Assembly (NCBI RefSeq): GCF_002179555.1 | Contig: NZ_NHOU01000004.1 | Coordinates: 124,001 to 188,000, forward strand | Length of the DNA stretch: 64,000 bases | Direction: 5' to 3' | Origin: Salinicola salarius | GTDB taxonomy: Bacteria > Pseudomonadota > Gammaproteobacteria > Pseudomonadales > Halomonadaceae | Shown here: positions 6,935 to 16,192 of the stretch, piece after piece | Position numbering within the stretch: position 1 is the stretch's first letter | Layout of the letters: every line of letters starts with the position of its first letter | Notes under the pieces: model-generated | What the model was told of the DNA's origin: nothing | Database searches by the model: none | Seen by the model: the letters and a program-made list of their open reading frames with translations, nothing else | Translations under genes and position numbers: made by a program

Positions 6935-7924
6935 TCAACGAGTACGAAGCTGGCCTCGCACCACGGTGCGGAAGCCGCGCTGTTCCGGTGACTGAATCGC
7001 CGCCAGCGCCAATTGCAGCGCCTGCTGCGCGATTTCCGGCAGGTTGTGATGAATGCAGGGAATCCGCACCCCGAACACGTCGCTGTGCTCGATGTCATCG
7101 ATGCTGAACAGCTGGACGTCCCGCTGCGGCACGACTTCTTGCTCATGGCAGAGTTTCAGTACCGCCATGGTGATCTGGTTGTTGGCGCCGATGATTCCTT
7201 CCGGCCAGGGATGTTCCTGCAGATAGTCCCGCAGCGCCTGATAGGCGGGCTCGAAGCTGAAATCGCTATACACCACATCGAGCGATATCTGGCGGCTGCC
7301 GATCGCTTCCCGCAGGCCCGACATGCGGCCGATCGAGACCATCGAGTCGGCCGGCCCCGAGACCGCCAGCAACTGCTGCAGACCCTGCTCGAGACAGTAG
7401 CGCCCCGCCTGATAGCCACAGTCGAGATTATCGATGTAGACCCCGCCGTAGTGAGTCGCCTTGAGTTCGCGATCGACCAGCACGACCGGAATGCCCGCCG
7501 CCTCGAGGCGATCCAGATAGGCCGGGTGATAGTCGATGTCCGACGAGATGACCGAGAGAATGACCGCATCGACGGAGAACTCGATCAGCTTGCCGATCGC
7601 CTCGGCTTCCAGCGTCTCCGACTCGTAGGAATCGAAGACCAGCACGGTATAGCCGCGGGCTCTCGCCGCCAGCGTGATCTCTCGGGTCATGCGGCCGAAG
7701 AAGGGGTTGCTCATGTTGGGATTGACGACGCCCAGTGTCCGCGTGGTGGCGGCCTCGCGCTGAGTCGTCCGTGACGGCGACACATAGTTGAGCTCGCGCG
7801 CGATGCGCAATATCTGATCGCGCGTTTCGGCATGAACCTTTTCCGGCGAGGAAAACGTGCGCGAAACGGTGATCTTGCTGACCCCGGCCTGGCGGGCAAT
7901 ATCCGCGAGCGTGGTTCGAGGCAT
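6935..7924 (-). CDS. LacI-family transcriptional regulator of the polyol operon
   Basis: The 329-residue protein starts MPRTTLADIARQAGVSKITV, the classic LacI-family helix-turn-helix, with hinge helix near residues 45-55, and continues into a periplasmic-binding-protein-like effector domain. ATG 7924 is preferred because GAGG lies just before it; an in-frame ATG at 7933 abuts its GGGAG too closely. Members usually repress a divergent or adjacent sugar operon until the sugar binds. The divergent polyol ABC transport and catabolic operon is the obvious target, although in Pseudomonas the comparable mtl operon is run by an AraC-type activator. Confidence 0.9.
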   Translation of the reverse strand: MPRTTLADIARQAGVSKITVSRTFSSPEKVHAETRDQILRIARELNYVSPSRTTQREAATTRTLGVVNPNMSNPFFGRMTREITLAARARGYTVLVFDSYESETLEAEAIGKLIEFSVDAVILSVISSDIDYHPAYLDRLEAAGIPVVLVDRELKATHYGGVYIDNLDCGYQAGRYCLEQGLQQLLAVSGPADSMVSIGRMSGLREAIGSRQISLDVVYSDFSFEPAYQALRDYLQEHPWPEGIIGANNQITMAVLKLCHEQEVVPQRDVQLFSIDDIEHSDVFGVRIPCIHHNLPEIAQQALQLALAAIQSPEQRGFRTVVRGQLRTR

Positions 7925-8393
7925 TGACCTCATCTCCCTGATAACACCCGTGATTCCATGAAATCCAGGCGATGACCCTGGCTTTCATGCGCTGAGACGT
8001 CAGCAGCCCAGCCGCTGATACGCCATGATCATCGATATCATTTTGTGTCATTTTCTATCATGGAAATCGTACTGTAGAGCTGATTTTTCCGTACTACTTA
8101 AGTCTAGTTGAGACATTAAACATTGGTCTAATGTAATTTAAGTCTTTGATTTTTATGGTTTTAGCGAAAATGAAATGACTTGCGTCAATCAGTGTTAACG
8201 CTATGATTTGATGCTGATGTCATGGCGTTTGAACATGCATCAATAAAAACGGTCGATCTTCGTCAACTAACGCCAGCCTGGAAAGATCAGGTCCGATCAT
8301 ATCCGCAGGGTCGTCCGATACACGGCGTGACAGCAGTCGAAAACGATAGCCGTCGACAAATAGCAACAACGAGCGCTACGAGAGGAATTCCAG
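7925..8393. promoter_or_regulatory. AT-rich divergent promoter region between LacI regulator and polyol operon
   Basis: This gap of about 470 bases holds no convincing gene and is much richer in A+T than its surroundings, mainly 8050-8230. A 12-bp near-palindrome AGTGTTAACGCT lies at 8191-8202 (10 of 12 bases symmetric), and TGAC-N4-GTCA is close by at 8176-8187. Either could be an operator for the LacI-type protein. GAGAGGAATTCC just before ATG 8394 is the ribosome site of the binding-protein gene. Promoter boxes are not assigned. Confidence 0.45.
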
Positions 8394-9713
8394 ATGAGAC
8401 TTGCCCTGTTAGTTTCAGGCATCGGTATCGCGGGCCTGGGTGCCTGCTCCGCCGCCATGGCGCAGAGTACGGAGATCACCGTCGCCACCGTGAACAATCC
8501 CGACATGGTGACGATGCAGAGCATGATGTCGGCGTTCAACGAGGCGCACCCGGACATCAAGGTCAACTGGGTGACGCTGCCGGAAAACGAACTCCGCCAG
8601 AAGGTCACTACCGATATCGCCAGCGGTGCCGGCCAGTACGACGTCGTCACCGTCAGCAACTACGAGACCCCGATCTGGGCGCAGAACGACTGGCTGGCGC
8701 CGATGGAAAATCTGCCTGCCAGCTATGACGTCGACGATCTGCTCGAGCCGGTGAAAGATGGGCTGTCGGTGGATGGCACGCTCTACGCGCTGCCGTTCTA
8801 TGCGGAGTCCTCGGTGACCTACTACCGCAAGGACCTGTTCGAGAAGGCCGGTATCGAAATGCCGGACAAACCGACCTGGACGCAGATCAAGGACTTCGCT
8901 GCCAAGATCCAGTCGTCCTCCGATGGCGTCTACGGCATCTGTCTGCGCGGCCTGCCGGGCTGGGGCCAGAACATGGCGCTGTTCGGCACCATGGTCAACA
9001 GCTTCGGCGGACGCTGGTTCGACATGGACTGGAACCCGCAGCTGACCAGCGATGAATGGAAGAATGCGGCCAACGCGTATGTCGAGCTGCTCAACGACTA
9101 CGGCCCGCCGGGCGTGACCTCCAACGGCTTCACCGAGTCCGAGACGCTGTTCGCCAACGGCCAGTGCGGCATGTGGGTCGACTCTACCGTGGCGGCCAGC
9201 TATCTCAGCGACCCGGAGACGTCCCAGATTGCGGACAACGTGGGATTTGCCCAGGCGCCCTACGAAACCACCGAGAAGGGCTCCAACTGGCTGTTCACCT
9301 GGGCGCTGGCCGTGCCGCAGTCATCCAAGAATCAGGAAGCGGCGAAGACCTTCGTCGACTGGGCGACCTCCAAGGACTACATCCAGGCCGTCGCGGATGA
9401 CAAGGGCTGGCTGGCGGTGCCGCCGGGAACGCGTCAATCGACCTATGCCAGCGACGACTACGTCAAGGCGGCACCGTTCGCGCCGCTGGTCGAAACGGCA
9501 ATCAAGAGCGCCAGCCCGAACGATCCCAGCGCGCAGGAAGTGCCCTATACCGGCGTACAGTTCGTCACCATTCCGCAGTTCCAGGCGATCGGTACCCGCG
9601 TCGGTCAGCTGATGGCAGCGATGCTTTCCGGTCAGAGCAGCGTCGACGAGGCGCTCCAGCAGGGGCAGACCTTCACCGACCGCATCATGCAGCAGACCGG
9701 CAAGCCGCAGTAA
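8394..9713 (+). CDS. mtlE: polyol (mannitol/sorbitol-type) ABC transporter substrate-binding protein
   Basis: The 439-residue protein has a signal peptide (MRLALLVSGIGIAGLGACSA...AMAQS, cleavage near residue 23). A family-1 extracellular solute-binding fold follows, with EITVATVNNPDMVTMQSMM at the start, YALPFYAESSVTYYRKDLFEKAG in the middle and GSNWLFTWALAVPQSS later. The overall pattern matches the SmoE/MtlE group that binds mannitol, sorbitol or arabitol in the periplasm. It is the first gene of the operon, and a stable hairpin follows its stop, as expected for a binding protein needed in excess. The precise polyol cannot be read from sequence. Confidence 0.88.
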   Translation: MRLALLVSGIGIAGLGACSAAMAQSTEITVATVNNPDMVTMQSMMSAFNEAHPDIKVNWVTLPENELRQKVTTDIASGAGQYDVVTVSNYETPIWAQNDWLAPMENLPASYDVDDLLEPVKDGLSVDGTLYALPFYAESSVTYYRKDLFEKAGIEMPDKPTWTQIKDFAAKIQSSSDGVYGICLRGLPGWGQNMALFGTMVNSFGGRWFDMDWNPQLTSDEWKNAANAYVELLNDYGPPGVTSNGFTESETLFANGQCGMWVDSTVAASYLSDPETSQIADNVGFAQAPYETTEKGSNWLFTWALAVPQSSKNQEAAKTFVDWATSKDYIQAVADDKGWLAVPPGTRQSTYASDDYVKAAPFAPLVETAIKSASPNDPSAQEVPYTGVQFVTIPQFQAIGTRVGQLMAAMLSGQSSVDEALQQGQTFTDRIMQQTGKPQ

Positions 9714-9727
9714 GCGATTCGCCTTTG

Positions 9728-9757
9728 GACACCGCCGGTCGGCCGATCGGCGGTGTC
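9728..9757 (+). other. stable intercistronic hairpin after the binding-protein gene
   Basis: GACACCGCCG pairs perfectly with CGGCGGTGTC and the bases between continue the pairing. There is no T-run after it, so it looks like an mRNA-stabilising or partial attenuating structure rather than a full terminator, like those after malE-type genes. Confidence 0.6.
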
Positions 9758-9767
9758 GCTGCGTAAG

Positions 9768-9806
9768 TCGGACCGTTTAGCTGGACCGTTTAGTCGGACT
9801 GTTTAG
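9768..9806 (+). repeat. three 13-bp tandem units upstream of the first permease gene
   Basis: Units at 9768, 9781 and 9794 have the form (T/C)(C/T)GGAC(C/T)GTTTAG, with a partial fourth unit to about 9813. The repeat lies between the hairpin and the permease start. Confidence 0.8.
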
Positions 9807-9853
9807 CCGGACCAGTGGTTGCGTCACGCAATCCCAAGCCACGGGAATCACGC

Positions 9854-10789
9854 ATGAAAGCCATTTCTCGAACCGTCTCGACCGCCACGCCTTCTGCCGA
9901 GGTCACCGGGGCGCGCTCTTTCGCCCGTACCACACGGCTGTTGATGGCGCCGGCGGTCATCTTCCTGCTGATCTGGATGCTCGTCCCGCTGGCGATGACC
10001 ATCTATTACTCGTTCCAGCAGTACAACCTGATCATGCCGATGTACAACGGCTTCGCCGGGTTGAACAACTTCGCGATTCTGCTGGGCGACCCCACGTTCT
10101 GGAAGTCGCTGGCCAATACCCTGATCATCGTCGCGGCCAGCCTGGTCATCACGGTGTGCCTGGGTCTGGCGCTGGCACTGCTGTTCAATCGCACCTTCGT
10201 CGGCCGTGGCGTGGCTCGCACGCTGGCGGTGGCGCCGTTTTTCGTGATGCCGGTGGTGACCGGCCTGATCTGGAAGAACATGCTGTTCCACCCGGTCTAC
10301 GGGTTGTTCGCCTGGGTGGCGCGGCAGTTGGGGCTGGAGCCGGTCGACTGGCTCGCCCACTATCCGATGCTGTCGGTGATCATCATGATCACCTGGGAAT
10401 GGACGCCGTTCGCGCTGCTGGTCCTGCTGACCGGCCTGCAGTCGCTGCCCGAAGACCAGATCGAGGCGGCCAGGCTCGATGGCGCCAATGCCTGGCAGGA
10501 GTTCCGCCATATCGTGGTCCCGCATCTGGGGCAGGTGCTCTATGTCGTGGTGATGCTGGAGAGCATCTTCTTCCTGACCTCGTTTGCCGAGATCTACACC
10601 ACCACCAGCGGTGGCCCCGGGACCGCGACCACCAATCTGCCGTACTACATCTTCCAGACCGTGTTCCAGCAGAACGACATCGGCATCGCGTCGGCGGCCG
10701 CCATCGGCGCCGTGATCCTGGCGAACATCTTCGCCATCATGCTGATTCGCTTCATTGCCGGGAACCTCAACGCGGGAGCCGCACGATGA
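9854..10789 (+). CDS. mtlF: polyol ABC transporter permease 1 (MalF type)
   Basis: The 311-residue integral membrane protein has six predicted helices (first about residues 30-55). The ABC permease EAA loop is EAARLDGANAWQEFRHIVVP (about residues 200-219), which docks on the ATPase. ATG 9854 is chosen over a GTG at 9815 because CGGGAA precedes it. It overlaps the next permease gene by an ATGA, so the two are translationally coupled and should form the heterodimeric channel. Confidence 0.9.
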   Translation: MKAISRTVSTATPSAEVTGARSFARTTRLLMAPAVIFLLIWMLVPLAMTIYYSFQQYNLIMPMYNGFAGLNNFAILLGDPTFWKSLANTLIIVAASLVITVCLGLALALLFNRTFVGRGVARTLAVAPFFVMPVVTGLIWKNMLFHPVYGLFAWVARQLGLEPVDWLAHYPMLSVIIMITWEWTPFALLVLLTGLQSLPEDQIEAARLDGANAWQEFRHIVVPHLGQVLYVVVMLESIFFLTSFAEIYTTTSGGPGTATTNLPYYIFQTVFQQNDIGIASAAAIGAVILANIFAIMLIRFIAGNLNAGAAR

Positions 10790-11610
10790 AATCGCAACGG
10801 TTTGCCAACACTGCCATGGGCGTGCTCGCGTGGGTCGTGGCGCTGCTGATCTTCTTCCCGATCCTGTGGCTGCTGCTGACCGCGTTCAAGACCGAGCAGC
10901 AGGCCTTCACGGTGGTACCGAACTTCTTCTTCTCGCCGACACTGGAGAGCTTCAAGACGGCCCTGGCGCAGGGCAGCGGCTACTGGCACTACGCCTGGAA
11001 CTCCGCATTGACCGCCGTCGCCTCGACCGTCATCGGGCTGGCGCTGGCGGTACCGGCCGCCTACGCCATGGCTTTCTATCCCAACAAGCGCACCGACTTC
11101 CTGCTGGTGTGGATGGTCTCGACCAAGTTCATTCCGGCGGTCGGCGTCCTGATTCCGATCTATCTGGTCTATAGCGCGGTCGGACTGCTGGACAACGCCC
11201 TGGGGCTGACGCTTTTGTTCACCGCGATGAACCTGCCGATCATCGTGTGGATGGTCTACTCCTACTTCCGCGACATCCCCAAGGACATCGTCGAAGCCGC
11301 CGACATCGATGGCGCCAGCATCATGCAGACCCTGTTCAAGGTGGTATTGCCGCTGGCGCTGCCCGGACTGGCTTCGACCGGTCTGCTGGCGCTGATTCTG
11401 GCGTGGAACGAGTCGTTCTGGAGTATCACCATGACTGACCACAGCGCTGCAACGCTGGCGGTTTACATCGCCTCGTTCAAGAGCGCCGAGGGGCTGTTCT
11501 GGGCCAAGATGTCCGCCGCTTCGGTGCTGGCGATCGCGCCGATCATCGTGCTCGGCTGGTTCACGCAACGCCAGATGGTCAGAGGGCTGACCTTCGGCGC
11601 CGTCAAATGA
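10786..11610 (+). CDS. mtlG: polyol ABC transporter permease 2 (MalG type)
   Basis: The 274-residue permease starts at the ATG of the ATGA overlap with the preceding gene. It has a first helix WVVALLIFFPILWLLLTAF and the EAA motif EAADIDGASIMQTLFKVVLP (about residues 168-187). It ends with the hydrophobic QRQMVRGLTFGAVK tail that is typical of MalG-type subunits of sugar transporters. It partners the preceding permease and the following ATPase in a type I ABC importer. Confidence 0.92.
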   Translation: MKSQRFANTAMGVLAWVVALLIFFPILWLLLTAFKTEQQAFTVVPNFFFSPTLESFKTALAQGSGYWHYAWNSALTAVASTVIGLALAVPAAYAMAFYPNKRTDFLLVWMVSTKFIPAVGVLIPIYLVYSAVGLLDNALGLTLLFTAMNLPIIVWMVYSYFRDIPKDIVEAADIDGASIMQTLFKVVLPLALPGLASTGLLALILAWNESFWSITMTDHSAATLAVYIASFKSAEGLFWAKMSAASVLAIAPIIVLGWFTQRQMVRGLTFGAVK

Positions 11611-11655
11611 CCGGCGATCGTGCTGGTACCGAATTTCATCGAGAGGGTTAACGAC

Positions 11656-12792
11656 ATGGCCATCGTCGAACTCAAGAACGTCGCCAAACGCTATGAATCC
11701 CAACACAAGGGTTCAAGTAGCAACAACGCCGTCGACAATTTCAACCTCGTGACGCGCGACGGTGAATTCGTGGTGCTGGTCGGGCCTTCGGGCTGTGGCA
11801 AGTCCACCACCATGCGCATGATTGCCGGTCTCGAGCGCAACACCGGTGGCGAGATCCTGATCGGCGGCAAGGACGTCAGCCAGGTGCCGCCGAAAGAGCG
11901 CGATATCGCCATGGTGTTCCAGAGCTATGCGCTCTATCCGCACATGAGTGTGGCGGAGAACATGGGGTTCAGTCTGAGACTGAAGAAGCGTCCGGCCGAG
12001 GAGATCAAGCAGAAGATCGACGAGGCGGCGCAGACGCTGGGTATCGAACATCTGCTGGACCGCAAGCCGCGCGAGCTGTCCGGCGGTCAGCGTCAGCGCG
12101 TCGCGCTGGGACGGGCGATCGTGCGCAACCCGCAGGTGTTCCTGATGGACGAGCCGCTCTCCAACCTGGATGCGAAGCTGCGCGTCGATATGCGCGCCGA
12201 GATCGTCAAGCTGCACAAGCGGCTCAACGTGACCACGTTCTACGTCACCCACGATCAGGTCGAGGCGATGACCATGGGCGAGCGTATCGTGGTGATGAAG
12301 GACGGTGAAATCCAGCAGATCGATACGCCGATCAATCTCTACGACTTTCCGGCCAACCGGTTCGTGGCCGGTTTCATCGGCAATCCGTCGATGAACTTCC
12401 TGCGTGCCCGGCATGCCGACGGCGCGGTCAGCGGACCTGGCTTCGCCTTCACGCTGGACGCGGCCCACACCCAGGCCATGGCATCACGGCGTGTCGTCGA
12501 TGTCTGGGTCGGCGTTCGTCCGGAACACCTGCGGATCGGCGACGCGGCCGGTGCCAATCGCGTCGAAGGTACGGTGGATGTCGTCGAGACGCTGGGCGCG
12601 GTGACCATGGTGCAACTGAGCGTGGGGGAACATGTCGTCACCGCGCAGTTGCCGGGCCATCAGACAGTTCGGATCGGCGACACGCTGACACTGACTTGCG
12701 ACAGCGACAAACTGCACCTGTTCGACAGCGAAAGCGAGCTGGCCATCGGCCGCGAGTCGGCGGCGGCGTCTTCCGCGACTGCCGAAGCCTAG
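11656..12792 (+). CDS. mtlK: polyol ABC transporter ATP-binding subunit (MalK/UgpC type)
   Basis: The 378-residue ATPase starts at ATG 11656, eight bases after GAGAGGG. Visible motifs are Walker A GPSGCGKST, Q-loop VFQSYALYPHM, signature LSGGQRQRVALGRA, Walker B VFLMDEPLSNLD and switch His in VTHDQ. A C-terminal TOBE-type regulatory extension (about 240-360) marks the carbohydrate (CUT1) class. It powers the two permeases encoded just upstream. Confidence 0.94.
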   Translation: MAIVELKNVAKRYESQHKGSSSNNAVDNFNLVTRDGEFVVLVGPSGCGKSTTMRMIAGLERNTGGEILIGGKDVSQVPPKERDIAMVFQSYALYPHMSVAENMGFSLRLKKRPAEEIKQKIDEAAQTLGIEHLLDRKPRELSGGQRQRVALGRAIVRNPQVFLMDEPLSNLDAKLRVDMRAEIVKLHKRLNVTTFYVTHDQVEAMTMGERIVVMKDGEIQQIDTPINLYDFPANRFVAGFIGNPSMNFLRARHADGAVSGPGFAFTLDAAHTQAMASRRVVDVWVGVRPEHLRIGDAAGANRVEGTVDVVETLGAVTMVQLSVGEHVVTAQLPGHQTVRIGDTLTLTCDSDKLHLFDSESELAIGRESAAASSATAEA

Positions 12793-12852
12793 TCGAGCCT
12801 GCGTTGTGCTCAGTATCTTTCCCGGAGCAGTGACTTTTTCAGGAGAAACCCC

Positions 12853-14328
12853 ATGGCATCGCTGAATTCGGCGGCTCTCGACCAACTCGACGGCGCCGTC
12901 GCCAAGCCTTCCTACGATCGTAGCCAGGTCACGCCGGGCATCGTCCACTTCGGTGTCGGCGGCTTCCATCGCGCCCACCAGGCGATGTATCTCGACGACC
13001 TGATGAACCGAGGCGAAGCGCTGGACTGGGGCATCGTCGGCGTCGGCGTCATGCCGGGCGACCGGCGCATGCAGGCGGCGCTGTCCGCCCAGGATCACCT
13101 CTATACGCTGGTGATCAAGCATCCCGAAGGGGAGTATCAGGCGCGAGTCATCGGCTCGATCATCGATTACCGATACGCGCCGGACGACATCGAGGACACG
13201 CTGGAGCTGCTGGCGGACCCGAAGATTCGCATCGTCTCGCTGACGGTGACGGAAGGGGGCTACAACTTCCACCATGTCACCGGCGAGTTCGATCTCGGCA
13301 ACGAGGACATCAAGCACGACCTGGCCTCGCCACAGGCGCCCAGGACGACCTTCGGCATCGTCGCCGAGGCGCTGGCGCGCCGGCGTGAGCGGGGCATCGA
13401 GCCTTTCACGGTGATGTCCTGCGACAACATCCAGGGCAACGGCGAGGTGGCGCACAAGATGTTCGTGGCCTATGCCAAGGCGCGGGATGCGGAACTGGGC
13501 GACTGGATCGATGCCAACGTCCGTTTCCCCAACTCGATGGTCGACCGCATCACGCCGGTGACCACCGATGCCGACATCGAGGAGATCCACCAACGCTTCG
13601 GTATCGAGGACCGCTGGCCGGTGGTGTGCGAACCCTTCACCCAGTGGGTGCTGGAGGACCACTTCAACAGCGGTCGGCCCGCCTACGATCAGGTCGGCGT
13701 GCAACTGGTCGACGATGTCATGCCCTACGAGCTGATGAAGCTGCGTCTGCTCAATGCCAGTCACCAGGCGCTGACCTACTTCGGCTATCTGGCCGGCTAT
13801 CGCTACGCCCACGAAGTGTGCAAGGACCCGCTGTTCGTCGACTTCCTGCTCGACTACATGAATCGAGAGGGCACGCCGACCCTGCGGCCGGTGCCGGGCG
13901 TCGACCTCGACGACTACAAGCGCACCCTGATCGCGCGTTTCGCCAACCCGGAGATCAAGGACACCCTGGCGAGACTGTGCGCCGAGAGTTCGGATCGCAT
14001 TCCCAAGTGGCTGCTGCCGGTGATTCGGGAACAGCTGGCGCAGGATGGCGAAATTCATCGCAGCGCGGCGGTCGTGGCCAGCTGGGCCCGTTATGCCGAA
14101 GGCGTCGACGAGCAGGGCGAGCCGATCGTGGTGGTCGATCGGCTCAAGGACGAGTTGATGGCGATCGCCAAGCGCAACCGTGACGAGCCGACCGCGTTCA
14201 TCGAGAATCGCCAGTTGTTCGGCGATCTGGCCGATGACGAACGTTTCCGCACGGCCTACCTCGATGCGCTAGAACGGCTGTACCGGGACGGCGCGCGTGC
14301 CTGCGTCGAACATCTCGTCGCCAATTGA
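12853..14328 (+). CDS. mtlD: mannitol 2-dehydrogenase-type polyol dehydrogenase
   Basis: This 491-residue protein belongs to the long-chain polyol dehydrogenases, which oxidise mannitol (or arabitol/sorbitol) to a ketose with NAD+. It shows the N-terminal motif FGVGGFHRAHQAMYLDDL, then VSLTVTEGGYN, and the catalytic signature KLRLLNASHQALTYFGYLAG with Lys, Asn and His. The length is usual for Pseudomonas mannitol dehydrogenase. It sits between the transporter and a xylulokinase, so the substrate could be arabitol as well as mannitol. Confidence 0.92.
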   Translation: MASLNSAALDQLDGAVAKPSYDRSQVTPGIVHFGVGGFHRAHQAMYLDDLMNRGEALDWGIVGVGVMPGDRRMQAALSAQDHLYTLVIKHPEGEYQARVIGSIIDYRYAPDDIEDTLELLADPKIRIVSLTVTEGGYNFHHVTGEFDLGNEDIKHDLASPQAPRTTFGIVAEALARRRERGIEPFTVMSCDNIQGNGEVAHKMFVAYAKARDAELGDWIDANVRFPNSMVDRITPVTTDADIEEIHQRFGIEDRWPVVCEPFTQWVLEDHFNSGRPAYDQVGVQLVDDVMPYELMKLRLLNASHQALTYFGYLAGYRYAHEVCKDPLFVDFLLDYMNREGTPTLRPVPGVDLDDYKRTLIARFANPEIKDTLARLCAESSDRIPKWLLPVIREQLAQDGEIHRSAAVVASWARYAEGVDEQGEPIVVVDRLKDELMAIAKRNRDEPTAFIENRQLFGDLADDERFRTAYLDALERLYRDGARACVEHLVAN

Positions 14329-14412
14329 CCTCAGCGACTGACGGGGTAAGGTCGGCGTTCACGCCGGCCATGGCGCCGGGCTGGAATCTGAACTGATCGA
14401 GGGATGGATGCA

Positions 14413-15900
14413 ATGTATATCGGTGTGGATTGTGGCACGCAGAGCACCAAGGTCGTGGTGGTCGATGGAAGCGACGGCTGCATCGTTGGCGAAGCCTCTC
14501 GTCCCCACAAGCTGGAGCAGGGCGATCACGGCCGGCGGGAGCAGCGTATCGAAGAGTGGACCGAGGCATTTCGTGGCGCACTCGGGGAGGCGTTGAGCAA
14601 CGCCGGCGTGGAGGCGGTCGCGGTCCGTGCCATCGGTATCTCGGGGCAACAGCACGGCATGGTCGCGCTGGATGGCGACGGCGTGCCGGTGCATCCGGCC
14701 AAGCTCTGGAACGATACCGAAACCGCGGAGTGGAACGAACGGCTGATCGACCGGCTCGGCGGGGAGCAGGGTTGTATCGACAAGCTGGGCCTGGTGCTGC
14801 AGACCGGCTATACCGCTTCCAAGATCGCCTGGCTGCGCGAGACGCATCCACAGGTGTATCGGCGGATCGCCACGCTGTTGCTGCCGCACGACTATCTCAA
14901 TTTCTGGCTGACCGGGGAACGTGTCGCCGAGCCGGGCGATGCTTCCGGCACCGGCTACTTCGATACGCGCACGCGGACCTGGCGTCGCGACGTGTTCGAG
15001 ATTATCGCCCCGGAGCTGGATGCCGACAGCGTGCTGCCCAGGCTGATCGATTCCCGCCAGGCGGTCGGCACGGTTCGCCCGGCGCTGGCGCGGGAGCTGG
15101 GCCTTGGCGACGACGTGCTCGTCTCCAGCGGCGGTGGCGACAACATGATGGGCGCCATCGGCACCGGCAATATCGAGCCGGGCCGCGTCACGATCAGCCT
15201 GGGTACCTCCGGCACCATCGCCGTCCATTCGCCGGATCCGGTGGTGCCGGACAACGCCATGGTGGCGAACTTCTGCGCCAGCCACGATGGCTGGCTGCCG
15301 CTGATCTGCACCATGAACGTGACCTCGGCCACGACGACGCTGCGGGAACTGGTCGGGCTCGATATCGAGGGTTTCAATCGTGCCGTCGCCAAGGCCGAGC
15401 CGGGGGCGGGCGGCATCACCCTGCTGCCGTTCTTCAGCGGCGAGCGGGTGCCGGCGCTGCCGCAGGCCCAGGCGAGCATGAGCGGCATGACCAGCTTCAA
15501 TACCACGCCGGAAAACCTCTGCCGTGCCGCCGTCGAGAGCGCGACGTTCGGGCTGCGTTATGGACTCGAACTGCTCGGCCCGCTGGCGAGCCAGGCCACC
15601 CAGGTACGCCTGGTCGGCGGCGGCGCGAAAAGCCCGATCTGGCGCCAGATCGTGGCCGACGTGCTCGATGTCGAAGTGGTCTGCCCGGAAGTGACCGAGG
15701 CGGCAGCCTTCGGCGGCGCGATTCAGGCGCGCTGGTGCGACGATCGCGAGTCCGAGGTGGCACTGGACACGCTCTGCCGGGACTGGGTCAAGCTGGACGA
15801 ATCCACCTTGACCCGACCCCAACCGGAAACCGTGGCCAGCTATCACGGTATTTATCGGCGCTACCGCGACGCGCTGAGCCGCGAGCACGGTATCGCCTGA
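14413..15900 (+). CDS. xylB: xylulokinase
   Basis: This 495-residue FGGY-family kinase phosphorylates D-xylulose to xylulose 5-phosphate. Motifs include GVDCGTQSTKVVVVDG (phosphate 1), GISGQQHGMVALDGDG, and the C-terminal ATP-binding run VGGGAKSPIWRQIVADVL. Start 14413 is chosen because GAGGG lies about nine bases upstream; an in-frame ATG at 14404 would touch the ribosome site. It corresponds to mtlY in the Pseudomonas mannitol operon. No fructokinase gene is present here, so fructose from mannitol would need a kinase encoded elsewhere. Confidence 0.92.
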   Translation: MYIGVDCGTQSTKVVVVDGSDGCIVGEASRPHKLEQGDHGRREQRIEEWTEAFRGALGEALSNAGVEAVAVRAIGISGQQHGMVALDGDGVPVHPAKLWNDTETAEWNERLIDRLGGEQGCIDKLGLVLQTGYTASKIAWLRETHPQVYRRIATLLLPHDYLNFWLTGERVAEPGDASGTGYFDTRTRTWRRDVFEIIAPELDADSVLPRLIDSRQAVGTVRPALARELGLGDDVLVSSGGGDNMMGAIGTGNIEPGRVTISLGTSGTIAVHSPDPVVPDNAMVANFCASHDGWLPLICTMNVTSATTTLRELVGLDIEGFNRAVAKAEPGAGGITLLPFFSGERVPALPQAQASMSGMTSFNTTPENLCRAAVESATFGLRYGLELLGPLASQATQVRLVGGGAKSPIWRQIVADVLDVEVVCPEVTEAAAFGGAIQARWCDDRESEVALDTLCRDWVKLDESTLTRPQPETVASYHGIYRRYRDALSREHGIA

Positions 15901-16192
15901 GTCTTCGGTTTCCGGCAGTCGGTGGCGGCTGTCGGGCCTTGAAATCAAGGCATCGCCTCCTCATCGATGAGTCATGGCACGACGTTCTTTTCCGAAAGAA
16001 TCCATGATGCCTCGATGACCTGACTCTTTGCAGATCGCGATTCCCGGTCCGGTGACGGTGGATCGGATGCCGCCGATGAGGAATGGCCCGAAACTCGGCA
16101 AGGTCCCCGGCGAGAGCCGGGCATCGGTGTTATGCTTTCAGGATCAGGATTGCGACGGGATGCAATCACACGCCACGACGATGGAGCGACTC

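Noticed and set aside
12484-14058. 524-codon minus-strand frame opposite the polyol dehydrogenase
   Set aside because: Shadow of a well-supported gene, no recognisable domains.
14430-16007. 525-codon plus-strand frame overlapping xylB in another frame
   Set aside because: Arg/Gly-rich frame-shifted reading of xylB.
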